DNA of 64,000 bases from Paramesorhizobium deserti (GTDB lineage Bacteria; Pseudomonadota; Alphaproteobacteria; Rhizobiales; Rhizobiaceae). How positions within the stretch are numbered: position 1 is the first letter of the stretch; each line of letters begins with the position of its first letter. A program made the translations under genes and the position numbers. The notes under the pieces were generated by a model. That model was not told the origin of the DNA, searched no databases, and was given only the letters and a program-made list of their open reading frames with translations. Where the stretch lies: assembly GCF_001558695.1 (NCBI RefSeq), contig NZ_LNTU01000001.1, forward strand, positions 682,001-746,000, in the 5' to 3' direction. This document shows positions 57,331 to 64,000 of the stretch, one piece after another.

Positions 57331-58131
57331 ATGACCGATCCCGCATTGGCCGCGCTCGACCTGCCATGGTCGCTCCAAAACCGTCTGGCAGGATATCGCA
57401 GCCGCAAGGACGAGCTCGGCCGTTCTTCGGCCAATATCCTCCTGCTGGAGCATGAGACCGAGCAGCCGCTTGTCCTGAAAATCGAGCCGGCAGGGCCGGT
57501 GAGCGAGCTTGCCGGTGAAGCCGCACGGCTCGAATGGCTGGGAAGCCAACGGCTTGCCTGCCCGAGGGTGCCTGCCTTCGAATCCGAGCCGGAACGCAGC
57601 CTTCTGCTAATGACGCGGCTTGCCGGCGCCGACCTCGCCTCATCGGTGGGCACGCTTCAGCCGGCGTTAATCGTGCAGATACTGGCGGACGCGCTGAAAG
57701 CGATGCACGCAATCGATCCCGCCGCCTGCCCTTTCGACCATCGGCTGGACATCCGCATCGAGGATGCCCGCGCCCGCATGGAGGCAGGCGAAGTCGATGA
57801 AGAGGATTTCGACGATGAGCGGTCGGGCCGCACGGCGGAAAGCCTGTTCGAAGAGCTCCATCGCCTCAGGCCAGCGGGCGAAGACCTCGTCGTCACCCAT
57901 GGCGATGCCTGCCTGCCGAACTTCATGGCCGACGAGGGCCGCTTCACCGGCTTCATCGATTGCGGGCGGCTGGGCCTTGCCGACCGGCATCAGGACCTGG
58001 CGCTTGCCTGCTGGAGCATCATCCACAATCTCGGGCAGGAGTGGGTTCAGCCTTTCCTCGCGGCCTATGGCGGCCCACCGGTTGATGAGAGCAAGCTCGC
58101 CTACTACCGGCTGCTGGATGAGTTCTTTTAG
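57331..58131 (+). CDS. APH(3')-like aminoglycoside phosphotransferase
   Basis: This 266-residue kinase strikingly resembles APH(3')-II along its length. It has the ATP lysine in VLKIEP (K50), Glu63, the catalytic HGDACLPN (H190-G191-D192, N197), the metal Asp in FIDCGRLG (D210), and the C-terminal YRLLDEFF. The family phosphorylates the 3'-OH of kanamycin/neomycin. Base composition matches the neighbours, and no mobile element is near, so it appears to be an intrinsic gene. Whether it gives resistance cannot be told. Confidence 0.88.
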   Translation: MTDPALAALDLPWSLQNRLAGYRSRKDELGRSSANILLLEHETEQPLVLKIEPAGPVSELAGEAARLEWLGSQRLACPRVPAFESEPERSLLLMTRLAGADLASSVGTLQPALIVQILADALKAMHAIDPAACPFDHRLDIRIEDARARMEAGEVDEEDFDDERSGRTAESLFEELHRLRPAGEDLVVTHGDACLPNFMADEGRFTGFIDCGRLGLADRHQDLALACWSIIHNLGQEWVQPFLAAYGGPPVDESKLAYYRLLDEFF

Positions 58132-58191
58132 ACATTTCACCGTCAGTTGGAACCGTTGGCGGGACAGCGTTCTATTTAAAAGCCGCTTCCC

Positions 58192-59076
58192 TCAAATCTT
58201 CAAATGCCGCAGCTTGTCCGGGTTGCGCACGATATAGATCGCAGTGATCAGCCCATCGGCGATTTCGAGCGCTATCGTCTGCGGCAGGCCATCCTCTTCC
58301 ATCGTGAGAATGCCGGGCAGGCCATCGATGCGGCCGATGCGGTGGAAGGGCGGCATCTGGCCGGCCGGCTTTCGAGCGATGCCGGTGAAGTAGCGTACCG
58401 TGTTGTTGCGTCCGAAGATCGGGTTGATCGCCGCCTTCCTCATGCCGCCGCCATCGGAATAGATCACGACATCTTGCGCAAGGAGGCTCTGCAGGGTCGC
58501 CGCATCGCCGCTACGCGAGGCGTGGAAGAAAGCCTCAGCGATGCTGCGTCCGTGCTCTGCCGTCATGGGAAAGCGTGGCCCGGAAGCGCGCACATGCTCC
58601 CGCGCGCGGCTTGCCAACTTACGGCAGGTGGCGGGATCGCGGCCGATCGCCTTTGCCACTTCATCGAAGCCGATATCGAAGAGATCGTGCAGAATGAACG
58701 CCGCGCGTTCCAGCGGCGAAAGGCGCTCCAGCGCCATCATCAGCGTCAGGGTGAGATCGTCTTCCTCGTCTTCCGCCATTTCGAAAACCGGTTCGGGAAG
58801 CCAGGTGCCGGGATAGATCTCGCGGCGCACCCGCGCCGATTTCATGTGGTCGAGGCAGAGCCTTGTCACGATGCGCGTGAGAAAGCCCTGGGGATCGCGC
58901 ACCGACGCCTGGTCCGCGCCCATCCAGCGCAGCCAGGCATCCTGCACGATATCCTCCGCCTCCGCGACCGATCCGAGCATGCGGTAGGCAACGCGGACCA
59001 GCCGCGGGCGCAAGCTTTCGAAGACTGCCCCGGCACTATCCGGGGCAGTCCCGCCGATGTCGTCATGCAACGGCAT
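58192..59076 (-). CDS. ECF41-type RNA polymerase sigma factor with SnoaL-like extension
   Basis: The 294-residue protein has sigma region 2 (residues 17-83) and region 4 (107-165) of the ECF type, then a C-terminal SnoaL-like domain. The three ECF41 hallmarks are present: WLPEP (92-96) in the linker, DGGG (208-211) and NPDKL (285-289). In ECF41 the extension replaces an anti-sigma factor and tunes activity. Its start overlaps the end of the carboxymuconolactone decarboxylase gene by 14 bases, the typical partner. An ECF41 promoter lies at 59560-59586. Confidence 0.93.
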   Translation of the reverse strand: MPLHDDIGGTAPDSAGAVFESLRPRLVRVAYRMLGSVAEAEDIVQDAWLRWMGADQASVRDPQGFLTRIVTRLCLDHMKSARVRREIYPGTWLPEPVFEMAEDEEDDLTLTLMMALERLSPLERAAFILHDLFDIGFDEVAKAIGRDPATCRKLASRAREHVRASGPRFPMTAEHGRSIAEAFFHASRSGDAATLQSLLAQDVVIYSDGGGMRKAAINPIFGRNNTVRYFTGIARKPAGQMPPFHRIGRIDGLPGILTMEEDGLPQTIALEIADGLITAIYIVRNPDKLRHLKI

Positions 59077-59524
59077 GAACCGCTTTCACCGGGTGGATCG
59101 AGCGGAAGCCGACCGAAATGCGGTTCCACGCATTGATGGTGGTGATGACAAGCGTCAACTTCACAATCTCCTCGTCTGTGAACTGGTCTTTCAGCGCTTC
59201 GAAATCCGCATCCGGCGCACGCGTCTCGGCCACCAGGGTGAGCGCCTCCGTCCAGGCGAGTGCGACGCGTTCACGGTCGGTATAAAGCGGCGATTCCCGC
59301 CATGCATCCAGCAGATAAAGCCGCTCCTCCGTCTCGCCATGGGCGCGGGCCTCGCGGGTATGCATATGGATGCAATAGGCGCAGCCATTGATCTGCGAAG
59401 CACGGATCTTGACGAGGTGAAAAAGGCTCTCCTCCAGCCCGCTGTTCTTGACCTTGTCTTCGAGGTCGAGCATGGCCTGGATCATCTGCGGCGCGATGGC
59501 ATAGGCGTTCAGTCTCGGTTTCAT
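59063..59524 (-). CDS. Carboxymuconolactone decarboxylase/AhpD-like protein, ECF41 partner
   Basis: The 153-residue protein has the AhpD-like motif INGCAYCIHMHTREAR, with CxxC and a downstream His that form a peroxidase-like redox centre. The family includes carboxymuconolactone decarboxylases and alkylhydroperoxidases; the CxxC-HxxxA pattern favours a redox role. It is first in a two-gene operon with the ECF41 sigma factor, and is the expected direct target of that sigma. Confidence 0.9.
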   Translation of the reverse strand: MKPRLNAYAIAPQMIQAMLDLEDKVKNSGLEESLFHLVKIRASQINGCAYCIHMHTREARAHGETEERLYLLDAWRESPLYTDRERVALAWTEALTLVAETRAPDADFEALKDQFTDEEIVKLTLVITTINAWNRISVGFRSIHPVKAVHAVA

Positions 59525-59559
59525 CGGATAGCTCCATGTCTTGGTTTACACGATGACAG

Positions 59560-59586
59560 GACGAGACGGGATGGCAGAGTGTGACA
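59560..59586 (-). promoter_or_regulatory. ECF41 consensus promoter
   Basis: Read on the minus strand, TGTCACA (59586-59580), exactly 16 bases, then CGTC (59563-59560). This equals the published ECF41 consensus. It lies about 36 bases upstream of the decarboxylase start, so the operon should be self-activated. Confidence 0.88.
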
Positions 59587-59614
59587 TGGGAAAGGAAAAA
59601 AGGGAGTAAGTGAG

Positions 59615-59666
59615 TAGGGGAATAGGGGAGTATGTTGGCTCGCTTATACACTCCCCTATTCCCCTA
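59615..59666. terminator. 17-bp perfect inverted repeat overlapping the coaBC stop
   Basis: TAGGGGAATAGGGGAGT (59615-59631) pairs perfectly with 59650-59666 around an 18-base loop. The right arm includes the coaBC stop codon. Such a hairpin would end coaBC transcription before it enters the ECF41 operon promoter. Confidence 0.8.
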
Positions 59667-61029
59667 ACGCCTCCGCAATCTTTTCCGCCAATCGCGCCGC
59701 CACCTCCTCCTTCGTCATCTCGGGCCATTCCTCGACACCTGACTTGGAGACGATGCGGACATGGTTGCGGTCGCCGCCCATGACGCCGCCCTCGTGCGAG
59801 ACGTCGTTGGCGACGATCCAGTCCGCACCCTTTTTCTCCAGTTTCTTCCGGGCATTGGCGAGAAGGTCCTGCGTTTCCGCGGCAAAGCCGACGACGAGGC
59901 GCGGGCGCTCGGCATGATGGCCGACACCGGCGAGAATATCGGGGTTTTCCACCATGCGGAGCGTCGGAGCGCCGCCGCCTGGCTGCTTCTTGAGTTTCTG
60001 GCCCCATTCGCTTTCCACCCGCCAATCGGCGACAGCGGCGACCATGACCGCCGCATCAGCAGGAAGATGTTTTTCGACCGCCTGCTTCATCTCCCGCGCT
60101 GTCTCGACATGGACGACCGAGACGCCCTCAGGGTCGGGTATGGACACAGGGCCAGAGACGAGGCGCACGGTGGCGCCGAGCCGCGCAAGGGCGGCGGCAA
60201 TGGCATGGCCCTGCTTGCCGGAGGATCGGTTGGCGATATAGCGCACCGGATCAATCGGCTCGACTGTCGGGCCAGAGGTTACAACAATCGTTTTGCCGAC
60301 TAACGGTCTGTGGGCCGGCTTGAAAAATGCTTCGATCGCCGCGACGATTTCGAGCGGTTCGGCCATGCGGCCGGCACCGGCCTCGCCGCTTTCCGCCATC
60401 TCGCCGCTGTTCGGGCCGACGAAGCGGATGTCATCCTTAGCCAGCGTAGCGCGATTGCGCCTGGTGGCCGGATGGTTCCACATCAGCGGGTTCATGGCGG
60501 GTGCGACCAGCACCGGCGCGGTGGTGGCGAGGAGCACCGCGGAGGCGAGATCGTCCGCCAGGCCATGGGCCATCTTGGCCATCAGATCGGCGGTGGCGGG
60601 CGCGACGACGATCAGATCCGCCTCGCGCGACAACCGGATATGGCCGACATCCTGCTCATCCTCGCGCGAGAAGAGATCGGTGAAGACATGATCGGCGGCG
60701 AGCGCACCGACCGACAAGGGCGTGACGAATTCCTGCGCCGCCCGGGTCATGATCGGGCGCACGGATGCGCCGCGCTCGCGCAGCCGGCGGATCAGATCGA
60801 GGCACTTATAAGCCGCGATGCCGCCGCCGATGATCAAGAGCACCCGTTTGCCGCCCAAAGTCTGGGAGATAATACCCCTGTCCATCGATGGAACGGGGAT
60901 GTCCGGCGCGTCAATCCCTCCAAGAAGAACCCGCGCCTCCTCCTCCATTGAGCGGCCATTGCGGGCGGCGCGCAGGCGCAGCCGCTCCTTTACCGCGTCA
61001 TCGAGATTGCGAATGGTGATGCTGGCCAT
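59656..61029 (-). CDS. coaBC: Bifunctional CoaBC with N-terminal ribbon-helix-helix (FitA-like) domain
   Basis: The 457-residue protein makes 4'-phosphopantetheine for CoA: the flavin decarboxylase part (GGGIAAYK at about 66-73, His130, PAMNPLMW 177-184) and the ligase part (GPT 252-254, NRSSGK 266-271). Before them, residues 1-36 (MASITIRNLDDAVKERL...) match the FitA-like ribbon-helix-helix DNA-binding domain of VapB-type antitoxins. ATG 61029 has AAGGAG 11-12 bases upstream. An internal ATG at 60885 would give a plain CoaBC but has no ribosome site. An inverted repeat covers the start region. Confidence 0.92.
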   Translation of the reverse strand: MASITIRNLDDAVKERLRLRAARNGRSMEEEARVLLGGIDAPDIPVPSMDRGIISQTLGGKRVLLIIGGGIAAYKCLDLIRRLRERGASVRPIMTRAAQEFVTPLSVGALAADHVFTDLFSREDEQDVGHIRLSREADLIVVAPATADLMAKMAHGLADDLASAVLLATTAPVLVAPAMNPLMWNHPATRRNRATLAKDDIRFVGPNSGEMAESGEAGAGRMAEPLEIVAAIEAFFKPAHRPLVGKTIVVTSGPTVEPIDPVRYIANRSSGKQGHAIAAALARLGATVRLVSGPVSIPDPEGVSVVHVETAREMKQAVEKHLPADAAVMVAAVADWRVESEWGQKLKKQPGGGAPTLRMVENPDILAGVGHHAERPRLVVGFAAETQDLLANARKKLEKKGADWIVANDVSHEGGVMGGDRNHVRIVSKSGVEEWPEMTKEEVAARLAEKIAEALGE

Positions 61030-61030
61030 T

Positions 61031-61080
61031 TGATTGCAATTCTCCTTAAAAGCGCTGCACAAGCGCAATCATTGCAATCA
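61031..61080. promoter_or_regulatory. Inverted repeat at the coaBC start, possible operator
   Basis: TGATTGCAAT (61031-61040) and ATTGCAATCA (61071-61080) are perfect 10-bp inverted repeats spaced by 30 bp, three turns apart. The left arm lies between the ribosome site and the ATG. A GCAATC motif repeats at 61065-61070. Layout recalls FitA-type operators with two half-sites. Confidence 0.6.
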
Positions 61081-61096
61081 GAGTAGGCCGGATTTT

Positions 61097-62674
61097 CTAT
61101 AAATGGAAGCCGAATGCGATGCCCACGACGGCAAGTGCAATCAAAGCCAGCGCAATCCGACCCCAGCGCGAGCCACGCGCGGCGGCTCTGCCGATGGCCT
61201 CCGATGTCTCGAGCTCGAAGCGCAGGCCGTTTTCGGCCATCCGGTCGAGTTCGAAGGAAATGCGCTCGAAGCGCTTGACCAGATCGGGCGTCTGGCGGAT
61301 GAGATGCAGGAGCGCGAAGCCGCTCTCGCGCGCGTCGGCAACGATGCCGGTCGGCCCGAGATTCTCCCTGATCCAGTCGCCCACCACCGGCTCGGCCGCC
61401 TTCCACATGTTGAAATGCGGATCGAGCGTGCGGGAGACACCTTCGACCACCACCATGGTCTTCTGCAGGAGAAGCAGTTCCGGCCGCGTCTGCATGTCGA
61501 AAAGCTCGGTCACCTCGAAAAGCAGGGTCAGAAGCTTGGCCATGGAGATGGTTTCGGCCGATTGGCCATGGATCGGCTCGCCGATGGCGCGGATCGCCTG
61601 GGCGAAGCTCGCCGCATCGTGCCGGTGTGGTACATAGCCGGCTTCGAAATGCACCTCCGCCACGCGGCGATAATCACGGTTGATGAAGCCATAGAGGATT
61701 TCGGCAAGGAAGCGGCGCTCCTTCTTGCCGAGGCGGCCGGTGATGCCGAAATCGACGGCGACGATGACGCCCTGGGGATCGACGAACAGATTGCCGGGAT
61801 GCATGTCGGCATGGAAGAAACCGTCGCGCAGCGTGTGGCGCAGGAATGACTGGATCAGCGTCTCGGCAAGCTTTACCAGATCATAGCCGGCGGCGCGCAG
61901 GCCCTCGATATCAGACATCTTGACGCCGTCGATCCATTCGAGCGTCAGCACGTCCCGGCCGGTGCGCTCCCAATCCACGGCGGGCACGCGGAAGCCGGCA
62001 TCGCCCTTCACATTCTCCGCGATCTCGGAAAGGGCGGCAGCCTCGAGCCGCAGATCCATCTCGATGCGCGTGGTCTGGGCAAGCGTTTCAGCGACCTCGA
62101 CCGGGCGCAGGCGGCGGGCGCCAGGCATATAACGCTCCTGCAGGCGCGCCAGCATGAAGAAGCTTTCGAGATCGCGGGCGAAGCGCTGGCGAACACCGGG
62201 GCGGATCACCTTGACCGCGACCTTGTGCGGCACGCCGTCACGCATGACTTCCGCCGGATGGACCTGGGCGATGGAGGCTGCGGCAATGGGCGGGCCGAAA
62301 GAGACGAAGAGATCGTCGATCGGGCGACCGAGCGAGCCCTCCACAGCCTTGATCGCGGCACCTTGCGGAAAATGGTCGAGACGGTCCTGCAAAAGCGCCA
62401 GATCGAGCGCCACGTCGCGCCCGACGATATCGGGACGCGTCGCCAGGAACTGGCCGAGCTTGACATAGGACGGCCCCAGCCGGTTCATCGCCCGCGACAT
62501 GCGCTCAGAACGCTTGGTCGAGCGCACGCGGCGGCGCGCCAGCAGGCCGGCAATGCGGTGGCCGAAGGCGGGCAGGCCCGACAGCCCCTCGGCCGGCAGC
62601 GCGGTGATGACGCCCTCGCGCGTCATGATCCACCCGGCATGGATCAGCCGGAAGGCGGCGGCGAGACTGGTCAT
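61097..62674 (-). CDS. ubiB: UbiB protein kinase-like ATPase of ubiquinone synthesis
   Basis: The 525-residue ABC1/ADCK protein has the KxGQ motif (YVKLGQFLATRPDIV), the Ala-rich loop AAASIAQVH, catalytic HADMHPGNLF and DFGITG. It has two C-terminal membrane segments around residues 500-523. It supports coenzyme Q synthesis, probably by extracting lipid intermediates. coaBC begins 67 bases downstream, and ubiE lies upstream across a repeat region. Confidence 0.95.
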   Translation of the reverse strand: MTSLAAAFRLIHAGWIMTREGVITALPAEGLSGLPAFGHRIAGLLARRRVRSTKRSERMSRAMNRLGPSYVKLGQFLATRPDIVGRDVALDLALLQDRLDHFPQGAAIKAVEGSLGRPIDDLFVSFGPPIAAASIAQVHPAEVMRDGVPHKVAVKVIRPGVRQRFARDLESFFMLARLQERYMPGARRLRPVEVAETLAQTTRIEMDLRLEAAALSEIAENVKGDAGFRVPAVDWERTGRDVLTLEWIDGVKMSDIEGLRAAGYDLVKLAETLIQSFLRHTLRDGFFHADMHPGNLFVDPQGVIVAVDFGITGRLGKKERRFLAEILYGFINRDYRRVAEVHFEAGYVPHRHDAASFAQAIRAIGEPIHGQSAETISMAKLLTLLFEVTELFDMQTRPELLLLQKTMVVVEGVSRTLDPHFNMWKAAEPVVGDWIRENLGPTGIVADARESGFALLHLIRQTPDLVKRFERISFELDRMAENGLRFELETSEAIGRAAARGSRWGRIALALIALAVVGIAFGFHL

Positions 62675-62726
62675 GCGATGGGGCTCGTGCTTATGGGAAT
62701 GAAAAGCGTCGGCGCGTAATCAGTCA

Positions 62727-62947
62727 CCCCCCTCTGCCCGGCTAGGCATCTCTCGCCCCTCCCCTCCTCATCCTCGGGCTTGACCCGAGGATCCACGGCT
62801 AGAGGGCATTGATCTTGCCATGGCGCCGAGGCATTCCAGTGAGCGCTTATGGTCGATATCAGGGCCGATGGCTCACGATCCCGTCCCGAATGATAACACC
62901 GCTTCCGCCCCCTTGCCGTGGATCCTCGGGTCAAGCCCGAGGATGAC
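62727..62947. repeat. Repeat cluster between ubiE and ubiB
   Basis: A degenerate arm of the mosaic element (CCCCCCTCTGCCCGGCTAGGC, 62727-) is followed by an inverted pair of GGATCCTCGGG repeats (62768-62798 and 62919-62947). Each half is itself palindromic. No gene is seen from 62675 to 63024. Confidence 0.82.
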
Positions 62948-63024
62948 GACAGAGAGGGGAGGAGACGGTTCGCAAGCGACGGTGGGTTGTTTTGCAGGGA
63001 CAAGACGGCCTTCATTTCCATTAA

Positions 63025-63816
63025 CTACAACTTCCATCCGGAATGGAGCGCGGCGATGCCGCCGGAATAATTGCGCCAGGTCACGCGCTCGAAGCCGGCA
63101 GCCTTAATCATCGCGGCAAAATCCGCCTGCTTGGGGAATTTCCGGATGGATTCCACGAGATAGCGATAGGAATCGGCATCGCCGGCAACTATCTGCCCGA
63201 TCCGGGGAATAGCGTTGAACGACCAGCCGTCATAGACGCGGTCGAGCACCGGCATTTCGACCTCGGAAAATTCCAGGCAAAGAAAGCGCCCGCCCGGCTT
63301 CAGCACGCGATAGGCCTCCGACAGCGCGCGGTCGATATGCGGCACGTTGCGGATGCCGAAGGCGATCGTATAGGCATCAAAGCGGCTATCCGCGAAGGGC
63401 AGCTCCTCGGCATTGGCCTCGACGAATTCGACATTGTCGGCCAAACCCTTCTTGACCGCCCGGTCATGGCCGACGGCGAGCATCGAGCCGTTGATGTCGA
63501 GAACGGTGGCATGGGCCTTGCGATTGGATGCCTCCAGAATGCGGAAGGCGATGTCGCCGGTGCCGCCCGCCACGTCGAGCACCTGCCAGTCCTCGCGCTT
63601 TGGCGGGGAAAGCCAGCTTACCATCGCGTCCTTCCAGACCCGGTGCATGCCGGCAGACATAAGATCGTTCATGAGGTCGTAGCGGCCGGCGACGCGATGG
63701 AACACCTCGTTGACCAGCCCCTGCTTCTCGTCCTCGCCGACCTTGCGGAAGCCGAAGGATTTCTCCATGCCGCCCTTGGCGCCGACGCGGTCCGAACTGC
63801 CATGTTGCTGGCTCAT
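63025..63816 (-). CDS. ubiE: Demethylmenaquinone/2-methoxy-6-polyprenyl-1,4-benzoquinol methyltransferase
   Basis: This 263-residue SAM-dependent methyltransferase has motif [14 protein letters not shown] and the UbiE signatures [14 protein letters not shown] and [11 protein letters not shown]. It C-methylates the quinone ring in ubiquinone synthesis. ATG 63816 has AGGTGA 6 bases upstream; an extension of the frame to 63993 lacks similarity. ubiB follows downstream, though about 350 bp of repeats intervene. Confidence 0.95.
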   Translation of the reverse strand: MSQQHGSSDRVGAKGGMEKSFGFRKVGEDEKQGLVNEVFHRVAGRYDLMNDLMSAGMHRVWKDAMVSWLSPPKREDWQVLDVAGGTGDIAFRILEASNRKAHATVLDINGSMLAVGHDRAVKKGLADNVEFVEANAEELPFADSRFDAYTIAFGIRNVPHIDRALSEAYRVLKPGGRFLCLEFSEVEMPVLDRVYDGWSFNAIPRIGQIVAGDADSYRYLVESIRKFPKQADFAAMIKAAGFERVTWRNYSGGIAALHSGWKL

Positions 63817-64000
63817 ATCGTCACCTGCCTTTTCCCGATGAATCCGGCTCGAACCGCCATCATGCATTCTTTGTTTCAACGCATGGTCTTTTCCGAAAAG
63901 TCTGTCAACTTCCGGGGAAAAGTCTGTCAACTTCACCGACCATACATGATGGCACCGATATAGAGCGAGATGAGGGCGGATGGAAAGAGGCATGGTCGCA
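63817..64000. other. Region upstream of ubiE with tandem TTGACA repeats
   Basis: Two 18-bp direct repeats (63895-63912 and 63917-63934), period 22, each present TTGACA on the minus strand. They may be -35 elements or a regulator's binding sites for ubiE. No gene can be supported here up to the window end. Confidence 0.5.

Noticed and set aside
1-64000. CRISPR array, prophage or insertion sequence
   Set aside because: No regularly spaced direct repeats with unique spacers, no phage structural genes and no transposase frames were seen.

Overview
The window looks like a chromosomal segment of an alphaproteobacterium of the order Hyphomicrobiales (Rhizobiales), most like the Mesorhizobium/Phyllobacteriaceae group. 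The reasons are: high GC throughout; two tandem DUF680 proteins, a family typical of Mesorhizobium; the blocks rpmH-rnpA-yidC-yihA, truA-fmt-def, mgsA-glk-ABC-dapB-gpmA and ubiE-ubiB-coaBC; and many dispersed palindromic intergenic repeats of rhizobial type. This placement is inference, since no rRNA or database search was available. No transposase, integrase, prophage module or CRISPR array was seen.

Layout. 0-3 kb: a ThiY-TenA-ThiZ-ThiX pyrimidine (HMP precursor) salvage operon whose start is cut off. 3-7.6 kb: a polar amino acid ABC transporter with a RidA deaminase and an IclR regulator. 7.8-12.8 kb: a periplasmic esterase, the MsrPQ methionine sulfoxide repair system, a DUF4105 membrane protein, a second RidA and two small proteins. 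13.2-17.3 kb: rpmH-rnpA-yidC, a CatB-type acetyltransferase and yihA. 17.4-22.3 kb: an ECF sigma/anti-sigma pair, argB, a pyrimidine nucleotidase, DUF817 and a LOG-family protein. 22.4-31.4 kb: dapD, two DUF680 proteins, a PAP2-phosphatase autotransporter, a bacterial transglutaminase-like peptidase, dapE, a membrane protein and truA. 31.6-35.6 kb: fmt, def, rmuC, a SelW-like protein, a gene-free GC-rich stretch and a small lipoprotein. 35.7-37 kb: an AT-rich two-gene cassette (DUF5343 plus HEPN). 37-46.9 kb: lepA, an NDUFA9-like reductase, uppP, a GST, queG, an epimerase-like protein, mepA, mgsA and glk. 47-55.5 kb: an MsbA-like ABC exporter, dapB, gpmA, tRNA-Leu(CAG), TauE/SafE, an EEP nuclease, a cardiolipin synthase-like protein and HdeD. 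55.7-64 kb: prfC, an APH(3')-like kinase, an ECF41 sigma factor with its carboxymuconolactone decarboxylase partner, coaBC, ubiB and ubiE.

Most genes are housekeeping: lysine/diaminopimelate (dapB, dapD, dapE), cell wall lipid carrier (uppP), translation (lepA, prfC, fmt, def, truA, queG), ubiquinone and CoA synthesis. The accessory signals that stand out are: (i) coaBC begins with an antitoxin-type ribbon-helix-helix domain, with a 10-bp inverted repeat at its own translation start; (ii) an AT-rich, translationally coupled DUF5343/HEPN pair that resembles a defence or toxin module; (iii) fmt carries two in-frame copies of a palindromic 38-bp element; (iv) a textbook ECF41 regulon with a perfect TGTCACA-N16-CGTC promoter; (v) a PAP2 acid phosphatase built as an autotransporter; (vi) a chromosomal gene very like kanamycin phosphotransferase. 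Many intergenic regions are occupied by two families of palindromic repeats, sometimes nested in one another.
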